Assembly (NCBI GenBank): GCA_045802605.1
Contig: JBJMQS010000021.1
Location: forward strand, 1 to 27,994
Origin: JBJMQS01 sp045802605
GTDB lineage: Bacteria; Planctomycetota; Planctomycetia; Gemmatales; Gemmataceae
Direction: 5' to 3'
DNA: 27,994 bases
Position 1 is the first letter of the stretch. Every line of letters begins with the position of its first letter. Shown here piece after piece: positions 21,625 to 27,994 of this stretch. A program made the translations under genes and the position numbers. A model generated the notes under the pieces. That model was not told the DNA's origin. It saw only the letters and a program-made list of their open reading frames with translations, and ran no database searches.

Positions 21625-23030
21625 CCGCGCTAGCGGTCACCGCGCGAGGCGTGCCGATCGAGGAGGAACTCGACGCCTGGTGCCAGCTCGACGAGGAGTG
21701 TTGCGGCGAAACCTCGGTGTTGGGCTGCAACGGCGCACAGTTTCCTGATTTGTTGTTTGTCACGTTGACTGGTTATTTGCCGCCAGATGTCAGCGCCGAG
21801 GGCTGCGCGTTCAGCTACACCGATGATCCCACCGGCGCGAGCACGGTGAATCCCGTTTTCCCTGGCGTGAGCATGACCAATTTTTCGGCCATGAAAAACG
21901 CCAGCTATCGCATGAAGCGGGTGCACAGCGCAGTGGTGGACGTGCCAGGCACGTATTCCTCGAAGCACTATTATCTGCTCGCCGATAGTCAGCCGGTGGG
22001 TTATGACACGCAGTTCAGATGGGATTACACCTATTCGCTGCCGGGCTACCTCGGCGGGCCAGGTTCAAACTCGGAACTCATTCAGCCCTTCATCGTCAGC
22101 TCAACCACCGGCGGCGGCGACGTGTTTCCGCTGTTCGATTACGGCGGGCCCGCGAGCCCCTCGCAGCCGCTCATCCTCGCACCGACCAATTGCTCCTGGT
22201 ATCGACCCTGCGAAGCGAACTTCGTTGATGCGTATTGGTTTTTGCCGCCCAGTGGAATCGGAACATTCAATAGCGATACGTGCTACAACGCCATCTCAGT
22301 CAGCGAGGCCTTTGGCACCCCACCCGAATTTTGGGTCATGGCTCTGACGGGGGCAGCCGGCGTCTACGTCCCGGGTGTACCCAATTGGTGGCCACCCCCA
22401 GGCGGTACCTGCACACACACCTATACTGACTCGCCGGGGCCATTTGTTATTCGTTGGCAGGATTTAGGCGATGTATTGGCATCGCCACCGACTGAGCATG
22501 TGAGCGATTCTTTCACGTCCACCTCCACCTATACGGTCACAGTCGAGAACAGCGGCCCTTCGATGACCGTGCGTGTCTGGCAGCAGATCTTGCTCGTGAT
22601 TGGCTGCGAAGGCACGAGCGAAGCCGAGGCGGTCCCATTCATCAATTGCCAATTTTTCACGGTCATTACTTTTCGCACGATCGGCAAGTCCACCCGCACC
22701 GTAACCTGGACCGCGAATGTTTTTGATTCCACCTCGACCGACAGCAATGGCGTTACGGTCACCAAATTGGACATGGCCGGCATCGGCTGGGATTATCAAG
22801 GTAGCCTGTCACCGCTGAAATACTGGTCTGCGCCCGCGATTACCGAGCACGAGATCGGCGGCGCGGAATCCTCGGTGCACCTTTACAACACGATTCGCTG
22901 CGCGATCAAGGTGAACGGCGGCGCGGCCTGGACTGCGCCGGGCCCAGGAGCCTACGCCGGCTTTCCATTCATCACCGTCCCTGGCCCAACGGCCGACAGT
23001 CTCGACGCTTTGGTCACTCTTTCGCCATGA
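21612..23030 (+). CDS. Large Cys-containing fibre / receptor-binding-like protein
   Basis: The 472-residue product is beta-rich, full of Ser/Thr/Gly and aromatic residues, and contains 12 cysteines. Typical stretches are YYLLADSQPVGYDTQFRWDY, TSTYTVTVENSGPSMTVRVW and TRTVTWTANVFDSTSTDSNG. It lacks a signal peptide and membrane helix. Being the largest protein of the tail-tip module after the tape measure, it is the best candidate for the receptor-binding protein. The ATG at 21612 is chosen because GGGGAGG lies ten bases upstream; the GTG at 21603 would sit right next to that site. Its stop overlaps the glycosyltransferase start (ATGA at 23027), which links the two genes in translation. Confidence 0.75.
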   Translation: MSDIAALAVTARGVPIEEELDAWCQLDEECCGETSVLGCNGAQFPDLLFVTLTGYLPPDVSAEGCAFSYTDDPTGASTVNPVFPGVSMTNFSAMKNASYRMKRVHSAVVDVPGTYSSKHYYLLADSQPVGYDTQFRWDYTYSLPGYLGGPGSNSELIQPFIVSSTTGGGDVFPLFDYGGPASPSQPLILAPTNCSWYRPCEANFVDAYWFLPPSGIGTFNSDTCYNAISVSEAFGTPPEFWVMALTGAAGVYVPGVPNWWPPPGGTCTHTYTDSPGPFVIRWQDLGDVLASPPTEHVSDSFTSTSTYTVTVENSGPSMTVRVWQQILLVIGCEGTSEAEAVPFINCQFFTVITFRTIGKSTRTVTWTANVFDSTSTDSNGVTVTKLDMAGIGWDYQGSLSPLKYWSAPAITEHEIGGAESSVHLYNTIRCAIKVNGGAAWTAPGPGAYAGFPFITVPGPTADSLDALVTLSP

Positions 23031-24394
23031 GACACAAGCGCGGCGACTGCCCCGGTTGGCATTCGAAACGATATTCCAAGGACCAATGCCGGCCGTGCCG
23101 CAATGAGGCCAATCCCGACACCTATCTCAAAGACGGACCTGTGCCCGCGGCCGCGCCTCTGCCCTCTTCCGCCAGCGGTGCCATCCAAGTCGTGGCGTCG
23201 CGGCGAATCTGTTTGAACCTCATCGCCAATTCGCAGCATCGCAACGGCCGCGGCGAAACGGTGGATCCGCAAGGAGTTGCACAGACCTGCCAAAACCGCA
23301 TTGCCTGGGAGTGCAAGATCCACGGCACCGTGACTCTGGGCGTCGAATATGGCGGCTTTGAATGTTGCGACTTGGGGCAATGCCCCGATGATACGCGGCG
23401 GCGGCCGCCGACGGTGCTGACACCGGAGGTCGCTGCGGAGCTCGCCGCGATCGCGGGCCCGGTGGTGCCGCGCACGCCGGCCGAGCTCGACGCCTGGTGT
23501 TCGTCGCCGGCGGTGCAAGACGCGCACCGTTTCGCGGCACGACAATATTTGGAACAGCTGCCGTCCTATCCCGGCGATCGCCGCGGCCGCGGCATTGTTC
23601 TCGCCGGCGGCGGTCGCTATGCGCCCGGCAATTATCTGCACATCCGATTGCTGCGTGAGCTGGGTTGCATGCTGCCGGTGCAGCTGTGGCACCGCGGCTC
23701 GGCCGAGCCCATTCCTGATTGCATTCGCGAGCTCGCCGGCGTCGAGGTGATTGACGCGGAAACGCACCCATTGCGATGGCAGTGGCGGATCCTCGACGGC
23801 TGGCAATTGAAAGCAATTGCCGTACTCAATTCCGGTTGGCTCGAGGTTTTGTTTTCCGACGCCGACAATTACCCCGTCAACGACCCAACATCTTGCTTCG
23901 CTCACAATCCGCAAGGCGCTGTGTTGTGGCCGGACGTCGATGGACAAGACGGCCGATTGGATTGGTCGATCTATGGCGTTCAGCCGCCGGTACCGAACAT
24001 CGGCGTCAACGGCGGCTCGTCATTGTTCAACGTCGAGCGGACCTGGCGAGCGCTGAATCTAGCCGTGTGGTTTGATGCGCATTCCGATTTCTATTACCGC
24101 ACTGCCGGCTATGGCGATCAAGACACGTTGCGGGCCGCGTTCGTCGTCACCGGTACGCCATTCACGATGTATGCCACGCGGCCGAAGGTGATGGAGTCAA
24201 CGTTCGTGCTCGTGCAGCCTGGTCCCACAGGGCAGCCGATGTTCGTACACAGCATCGGCCGCAAGCCTGAGCCGCAAATGGCGTGGATCCCTCTCATAGC
24301 GGAAGCGACCGGCATCGAGTGGGCCGAAACCCGCGTGCACGCGATTCTTGATGAGTACCAATTTTTGACCACTTCGAAACGCCGCAGTGCCTAG
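23027..24394 (+). CDS. Glycosyltransferase, Mannosyl_trans3 (MNN/KTR-like) type
   Basis: The 455-residue product has an N-terminal Cys cluster (CPGWHSKRYSKDQCRPC; later CQNRIAWECKIHG and CCDLGQC, residues about 8-120), probably zinc-binding. A GT-A-type catalytic domain follows. GRGIVLAGGGRYAPGNYLHI then RLLRELGCMLPVQLW opens the nucleotide-sugar fold. WQLKAIAVLNSGWLEVLFSD then ADNYPVNDPTSCF contains the DxD metal site D278-A-D280. GAVLWPDVDGQ and NGGSSLFNVERTW follow the family pattern. The enzyme would transfer a sugar from a nucleotide donor to an acceptor that is not identifiable here. Its start overlaps the fibre-like gene by four bases, so I infer a role in decorating a virion protein; modification of the host surface during lysogeny is an alternative. 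Confidence 0.85.
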   Translation: MRHKRGDCPGWHSKRYSKDQCRPCRNEANPDTYLKDGPVPAAAPLPSSASGAIQVVASRRICLNLIANSQHRNGRGETVDPQGVAQTCQNRIAWECKIHGTVTLGVEYGGFECCDLGQCPDDTRRRPPTVLTPEVAAELAAIAGPVVPRTPAELDAWCSSPAVQDAHRFAARQYLEQLPSYPGDRRGRGIVLAGGGRYAPGNYLHIRLLRELGCMLPVQLWHRGSAEPIPDCIRELAGVEVIDAETHPLRWQWRILDGWQLKAIAVLNSGWLEVLFSDADNYPVNDPTSCFAHNPQGAVLWPDVDGQDGRLDWSIYGVQPPVPNIGVNGGSSLFNVERTWRALNLAVWFDAHSDFYYRTAGYGDQDTLRAAFVVTGTPFTMYATRPKVMESTFVLVQPGPTGQPMFVHSIGRKPEPQMAWIPLIAEATGIEWAETRVHAILDEYQFLTTSKRRSA

Positions 24395-24414
24395 CGAATT
24401 ATCAGATTTTCCCG

Positions 24415-24454
24415 GCGGCGGCCGCCGCTGAATGAGCCCGCTAAATTTGGGCTC
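24415..24454 (+). terminator. Two hairpins after the glycosyltransferase gene
   Basis: A perfect 14-base palindrome GCGGCGGCCGCCGC (24415-24428) is followed by the stem GAGCCC (24434-24439) / GGGCTC (24449-24454). There is no U-run, so intrinsic termination is uncertain. They separate the tail module from the putative lysis genes. Confidence 0.45.
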
Positions 24455-24517
24455 GCGTAGGCGGGTGAAGTAAACTCTGCGGACCTTTGTAGTACTACGT
24501 CCCGCGGGAGGTTTCAT

Positions 24518-24745
24518 GTGAACGGCACAGAAAATCGACTCTGGTTTGTTGCGATCCTTTTGGTTGTGGCCTTCTCTTGCGGATTCAACACCTGGGGCAA
24601 CTACCAGCTCGCCGGCGAGGTCAGCTATTTGGCTCACCGGCCGGTCAGTGAATTGCCCTGCCAGTGTCGGACCAACCCTAAACCGATCTGCCCGTACACG
24701 CCGGGCGTGTTTCGCAACGGCCGTACGTTCGGCGAACAGCAGTAG
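24518..24745 (+). CDS. Small membrane-anchored protein, possible lysis accessory
   Basis: The 75-residue product has one hydrophobic helix near the N-terminus (WFVAILLVVAFSCGFNTWG, about residues 9-27). A short exposed domain follows with a CxC pair and a third Cys (LPCQCRTNPKPICPYTPG). The GTG start is supported by GGGAGG at 24506-24511, six bases upstream; the ATG two bases earlier is followed directly by a stop. It opens a run of membrane proteins after the tail module, where phages usually keep lysis genes. No family is recognised. Confidence 0.65.
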   Translation: MNGTENRLWFVAILLVVAFSCGFNTWGNYQLAGEVSYLAHRPVSELPCQCRTNPKPICPYTPGVFRNGRTFGEQQ

Positions 24746-24778
24746 TCAGTTAAACAGTCAAGCCCACGGAAGGGACTG

Positions 24779-25120
24779 ATGATCAAACTTCTGATTGCTA
24801 ACGTGGTTCTCATGTGCGCCGCGATGGCTGCCATCGCATCGCTATTTGTCATCGATCCGCTCTGCGGACTGTTGCTCGTCGCGATCAGTGCGGTGACTGA
24901 GTATCACGACGTCATCATCAAGAAGATCGCCGCGACATTGCCGTTCGGCGAAACATCCATCGAAAACGCACTGATTGTCCTTGTCGTAATCGGCCTGATC
25001 TTTTGCTTCGTTTGGCATCCGTTGCTGATGGCGGCAATTTGTGGGACTCGATTCGTGGTTGTGCGAATCGGCACGTCCTCGCTGTTGCCAAAGAAAGTGG
25101 CTCGGTTCTTCGATCTGTAA
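24779..25120 (+). CDS. Multi-pass membrane protein, holin-like
   Basis: The 113-residue product has two or three membrane segments: about residues 4-25 (LLIANVVLMCAAMAAIASLF), 28-40 (LCGLLLVAISAVT) and 61-90 (ENALIVLVVIGLIFCFVWHP). It ends in a basic tail (LLPKKVARFFDL). Size, topology and charge at the C-terminus fit a holin, which forms lethal membrane holes to time lysis. Holins have little sequence conservation, so this rests on topology and position only. A good ribosome site, GGAAGGGA, precedes the ATG. Confidence 0.65.
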   Translation: MIKLLIANVVLMCAAMAAIASLFVIDPLCGLLLVAISAVTEYHDVIIKKIAATLPFGETSIENALIVLVVIGLIFCFVWHPLLMAAICGTRFVVVRIGTSSLLPKKVARFFDL

Positions 25121-25147
25121 CCGGGCAACTCTACGCCAGGAGAGTAA

Positions 25148-26992
25148 ATGCGGAAAGACGTCGCCATTCTGTTGATCATCGCGGCCGTCGCTGGCGTGAT
25201 GTACGTCAACGACAGCATGCCACCCTGGCTCAAAGTCGCTCTCGGGCTTGAGCAGCTCGCCAATCAGCCGTTCAAGATTCCGTTGCCCAACATCATTCCA
25301 ATGCCCGGGCCGCGGCCACAGCCATCACCCAATCCGCCATGCCCCGGCCCGGGGCCCTGCCCAGGACCTGGCCCATGCCCCGGCCCGGGACCGTGTCCTC
25401 GGCCGAGCAGCTTCGAACAAAAGGCCGAGCAGAAAATCGAGCAGCAGGTCACCTCGGCGCTGCCGTCATTTCGGTACGGGCCGCGGCCGCAGCTCAATAT
25501 CGGCGAAACATACACCGCGCTCGGCAAGACGGTCATGACGAGCTTCGTTGTCTCCGGGCCGACACTCAATGGCGTCGAGGTCGCATGCGACCTGCCGCCC
25601 AAGCGGCACTTGCAAAACACTGGTGGATCCGACGGCGCTGGTCTGTGCGTGTTCACGTCGATCGACATGGCTGCGGATTGGGCCAATGAGCAGGTCCTCG
25701 TCGGCTTGCGCGATTGGATGCGTCAACATCCCGGCGGCGGCAACCCCGAGAAGGTGGACGCGGTAATCAAGCAGATCGCCGCGGAGCGGGGCGTGCCAGT
25801 TCCGCATTACGTGCAGATCACCAATGGCGATCGCGAGTTCTTCAAGTACTGCATGCAAACCCGACGCGTCGTTTGTGTGACGTATTCGGGATCCGATGGC
25901 ATCTATTACCGCGGACCGGTGGCACACATGGTTTGCATGATGTGTTACGACGAGGTCAACGATCGCGTCGCATTACTCGACAACAACTTCCCCGGGCAAT
26001 TGCTCTGGATGAGTTGCAACGATTTCCTCAAGCGCTGGGATGGTTGGGCACTCGCCCTGCTTCGCCCCGGTCCGCCCCCCGTTCCCATTTCCGGAGCTTC
26101 GAAGATGGACTGCCAAACCTGCCCGAACTGTCCTCCGCCGGCAATGGTTGCCCCGATGAACCCGGGCTGGCCAGCGGCGAAGTATGACTGGTATCAAAAT
26201 CCTTATCGCCCCGGGCTGTGGTATCTGCAGCGCGAAGGCAAAGTCGTGGGTTGTTACTCGCCGACCGAGGACACCTATTGGGACGTCGACAACTACGGCG
26301 ACTATTCCAAGGCATTGCCGCCAATCCCGGTGCCGCGCATGGCGTGGCCACAATCGACCAACCGCGTTGAGAATCACGGCATCCTCGATCGCCAAAAGAA
26401 ATTGGCCAACGATTACACGCTCGATGGCGTACCGATTTCGCGCGACAGCTTTTACAACTCGCTGCGAGGCAAGCCGTCCGGATCCACTACCACGTGGGGC
26501 CCGGCGATGATGCCACAGCCGACGTCGCCGGCGATCCCCAATACGAGCGGCATGTTTTGGTTGTCGATCGCGGGCGGCACACATGTCGATCGAGCGAAGG
26601 TTGTGCACGACCTTGAAAACCATCCCTCGCTGCAACCATTCAAACGCCTGGTGCAATACCAGGCCTATGCCGCCGGCGAGTGGCCGCTGGAAGTGGGGCT
26701 GATCTCCAATGGTCGGCCGACGATTCAATTGCTGGCGCCGGAACGAGCCGACGGCAAGGCGGTGGAACTCGATCGCCTCGACAATTACCCCGGGCCGGAT
26801 GGCCTCGCCCATTGGATGACGCAAGCGATTACTGCGGTGAATCCGGAAGCACTCCGCAATCCTGATAACAGTTACGATCCTGATGCATACAAGCGGTCGA
26901 AGCTCATCGGCATGCCGTTCGATGTAACCACTTTGCTTGTCGGCGTCGTAGTGATCGTGCTACTTGTGTTCCTAATCCCCCGACGTCGCTGA
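25148..26992 (+). CDS. Two-anchor membrane protein with papain/C39-like cysteine peptidase domain
   Basis: The 614-residue product has an N-terminal membrane helix (about residues 6-20, VAILLIIAAVAGVMY). A Pro/Gly/Cys repeat follows (PCPGPGPCPGPGPCPGPGPC, about 64-83). A papain-like domain covers about 155-310, in which C167 (GAGLCVFTSIDMAADW), H260 (VAHMVCMMCYDE) and D278/N279 (LLDNNFPGQ) stand in the order expected for a Cys-His-Asp/Asn triad. Next come a Cys quartet (DCQTCPNCPP), a Trp/Tyr-rich stretch (about 345-395), an alpha/beta domain (about 470-580), and a C-terminal helix (about 590-611) ending in RRR. The triad is inferred by motif order only. Its place after holin-like genes suggests it may act on cell wall or envelope proteins during lysis. 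It could also be a virion or host-modifying peptidase. Confidence 0.75.
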   Translation: MRKDVAILLIIAAVAGVMYVNDSMPPWLKVALGLEQLANQPFKIPLPNIIPMPGPRPQPSPNPPCPGPGPCPGPGPCPGPGPCPRPSSFEQKAEQKIEQQVTSALPSFRYGPRPQLNIGETYTALGKTVMTSFVVSGPTLNGVEVACDLPPKRHLQNTGGSDGAGLCVFTSIDMAADWANEQVLVGLRDWMRQHPGGGNPEKVDAVIKQIAAERGVPVPHYVQITNGDREFFKYCMQTRRVVCVTYSGSDGIYYRGPVAHMVCMMCYDEVNDRVALLDNNFPGQLLWMSCNDFLKRWDGWALALLRPGPPPVPISGASKMDCQTCPNCPPPAMVAPMNPGWPAAKYDWYQNPYRPGLWYLQREGKVVGCYSPTEDTYWDVDNYGDYSKALPPIPVPRMAWPQSTNRVENHGILDRQKKLANDYTLDGVPISRDSFYNSLRGKPSGSTTTWGPAMMPQPTSPAIPNTSGMFWLSIAGGTHVDRAKVVHDLENHPSLQPFKRLVQYQAYAAGEWPLEVGLISNGRPTIQLLAPERADGKAVELDRLDNYPGPDGLAHWMTQAITAVNPEALRNPDNSYDPDAYKRSKLIGMPFDVTTLLVGVVVIVLLVFLIPRRR

Positions 26993-26999
26993 GGTGCCC

Positions 27000-27263
27000 A
27001 TGCGATATGATGCTTTGATCTTGTTGGCCGTCGTCGGAGTCATCGTGCTCTGGCGGCGCTGGCCGGACGTTTGTACGGCAATCGTCAACGCCGGCCTCAA
27101 GCCACCCCGCGGCCCCGACCCGACTCCGGTCGAGCGGCTGCATCCGATCATCCAGCCGCCCACCAATGCGGCCCAAGCCACAGCCGCGGCCGCGCCCGGC
27201 GTTTCCGATGTTCGGGACGTTGTGACTCAGACGCTCGGCCGCGCTTCGCCCCGAGGGACGTGA
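27000..27263 (+). CDS. Small single-pass membrane protein, unknown function
   Basis: The 87-residue product starts with a membrane helix (YDALILLAVVGVIVLWRRW, about residues 3-21). A Pro/Ala-rich exposed region follows (GPDPTPVERLHPIIQPPTNA; AQATAAAAPGVSDVRDVVTQ). The ATG at 27000 follows GAGG by five bases, and that site overlaps the stop of the peptidase-like gene. The stop overlaps the next start (TGATG at 27261). Topology would fit a spanin-like or lysis accessory protein, but nothing else supports it. Confidence 0.65.
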   Translation: MRYDALILLAVVGVIVLWRRWPDVCTAIVNAGLKPPRGPDPTPVERLHPIIQPPTNAAQATAAAAPGVSDVRDVVTQTLGRASPRGT

Positions 27264-27526
27264 TGGTTAATCTCGCCCAATTCAGCCCCGAGGTTCAGGC
27301 CAAGGCGAAAGCCTTGAGCATGGTGTATCGCGAGCGGGAGGATCTGCTCGCGAAACAAGACGCCGCCGAGCAAGAAATACTCGCAGTCTTTGATAGGATG
27401 CGAAACTTGCCGACGGCACTCAGCGACTGCGACGCGCGAGCGAGTCAACTCCTCAATGAGTTGACCAACGACATCGCGAACGAAGTCGCCGCCCAGATCG
27501 TCCCCGCCCCAGCTGCAGCAGGATAG
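27263..27526 (+). CDS. Small helical (coiled-coil) protein, unknown function
   Basis: The 87-residue product (MVNLAQFSPEVQAKAKALSM at the start) is almost wholly helical and charged. A likely coiled coil spans about residues 20-75 (REREDLLAKQDAAEQEILAV), with an Ala/Pro end. The ATG is set by the TGATG overlap with the preceding gene; a longer frame upstream runs antiparallel to good coding sequence and is rejected. The pairing with a membrane protein suggests joint action, but the function is unknown. Confidence 0.68.
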   Translation: MVNLAQFSPEVQAKAKALSMVYREREDLLAKQDAAEQEILAVFDRMRNLPTALSDCDARASQLLNELTNDIANEVAAQIVPAPAAAG

Positions 27527-27559
27527 GCAGCTGAGCCCAGGTACTCGAGGGATCGAGCG

Positions 27560-27802
27560 ATGGAAGGCACCTTAGCCAAAGCCGCCCCGCGCGAGCCGAT
27601 GAACCGCAATGCACTCGAAGAGCGTGCACTGCGGGTATTGGAGTTTGCGTGGGGCACTCAGGCCCTGGACGTGAATTGTGACGAATACGGCCGCTTGATG
27701 CGGTTCTTATTCCCGCGGAAGTTCCGCAACGAACGCGCGATCGCGCAGCGGATCAAACGACTGCGCAACCGCAAGAAGGGGCTGCTGAATGCAGTCGCCT
27801 AA
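27560..27802 (+). CDS. Small basic protein, unknown function (nucleic-acid-binding candidate)
   Basis: The 80-residue product is helical with a strongly basic C-terminal half (FPRKFRNERAIAQRIKRLRN, then RKKGLL). The charge suggests binding to DNA or RNA. No helix-turn-helix or other named motif can be placed with confidence. It lies 33 bases after the preceding gene, with GAGGGATCGAG upstream of the ATG, and is followed at once by a terminator-like hairpin, so it ends the late transcript seen here. Confidence 0.62.
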   Translation: MEGTLAKAAPREPMNRNALEERALRVLEFAWGTQALDVNCDEYGRLMRFLFPRKFRNERAIAQRIKRLRNRKKGLLNAVA

Positions 27803-27805
27803 GTT

Positions 27806-27829
27806 AGCGGGGTCATGGACGACCCCGCT
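27806..27829 (+). terminator. Hairpin closing the late gene run
   Basis: The perfect 9-bp stem AGCGGGGTC (27806-27814) / GACCCCGCT (27821-27829) encloses a 6-base loop, three bases after the last stop codon. The tail ACATGGATTT is only weakly U-rich. The remaining bases to 27961 hold no gene that I can support. Confidence 0.6.
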
Positions 27830-27960
27830 GACATGGATTTAACACGCCGCGCCATGCACACCGCAAACGCCCATGAATAAAGGTGTCATCGGCGCGGCCG
27901 TGTTTTTGCTCGAAGGACTCACAACTTGACTTACATCAAGAGGACTCGCCAATTGCCCCT

Positions 27961-27994
<34 letters not shown>

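Noticed and set aside
22952..23947. 331-codon open frame on the minus strand
   Set aside because: It is antisense to the fibre-like and glycosyltransferase genes, has a shadow-like composition rich in Arg/His/Ala, and no recognisable domain.
27071..27262. Upstream extension of the coiled-coil gene at 27263
   Set aside because: It runs in another frame through the membrane protein gene and gives an Arg/His/Pro-rich shadow sequence.
27873..27929. 18-residue open frame (MNKGVIGAAVFLLEGLTT)
   Set aside because: There is no ribosome site and no supporting context, and it is too short to support.
27925..27940. Anticodon-arm-like CTTGA-CTTACAT-TCAAG (anticodon TAC, Val) near the right end
   Set aside because: No D-arm, T-arm or acceptor pairing can be found around it, so it is a chance hairpin and not a tRNA or the second att site.

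Overview
The window is one end of a temperate tailed bacteriophage (prophage, siphovirus-like, HK97-type head) in a member of the Planctomycetota. The phage assignment rests on an uninterrupted head-to-tail gene order: HNH endonuclease, small and large terminase, portal, S49 protease, HK97-fold capsid, connector proteins, tail tube, a G/G-T chaperone pair with a slippery heptamer, and tape measure. The host assignment is an inference from a TIGR02996-type protein (a family expanded in Gemmata-like planctomycetes), a Mannosyl_trans3-type glycosyltransferase with an N-terminal Cys cluster, and the moderately GC-rich codon use.

Left edge (1-607): the 3' end of an IS630-type transposase gene. It is followed by a non-coding attachment region: the 3' part of a tRNA-Ala(GGC) gene on the minus strand, preceded by degenerate tandem copies of the same tRNA end. 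A tyrosine integrase begins at 608. This looks like attL, with the intact tRNA expected beyond the right end.

Accessory region (1540-5125): a small membrane protein; a Tat-leader-like protein carrying pieces resembling the HK97 portal; a terminator-like hairpin; two coupled fibre/decoration-like genes; a small unknown; and a three-gene minus-strand cassette (59-aa unknown, zinc ribbon, TIGR02996 protein).

Packaging and head (5175-13772): HNH, a GC-rich palindromic gap that is a cos candidate, terS, terL, a stand-alone degenerate copy of the TerL nuclease domain, portal, protease, a coiled-coil protein, the major capsid protein and two further head genes. A 26-bp imperfect hairpin lies immediately before the capsid start codon, and a perfect GC palindrome follows the capsid gene.

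Connector and tail (13880-24394): phiE125 gp8-like adaptor, head closure, HK97 gp10-like, DUF3168-like terminator, tail tube, G/T frameshift chaperones and tape measure. A tail-tip module of mostly unrecognised, Cys-rich proteins follows, ending in a glycosyltransferase whose start overlaps the preceding fibre-like gene. Two intergenic gaps carry a repeated GGTGCAGA/TCTGCACC hairpin family.

Putative lysis/late region (24518-27802): two small membrane proteins (one holin-like), a two-anchor membrane protein with a papain/C39-like Cys-His-Asp/Asn arrangement and a CPGPGP repeat, and three small genes. A hairpin closes the run. The window ends in a 33-base G run that is probably an assembly artefact. 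No repressor or replication genes are present, so the prophage probably continues past the end. All calls come from reading the sequence; no database search was run.
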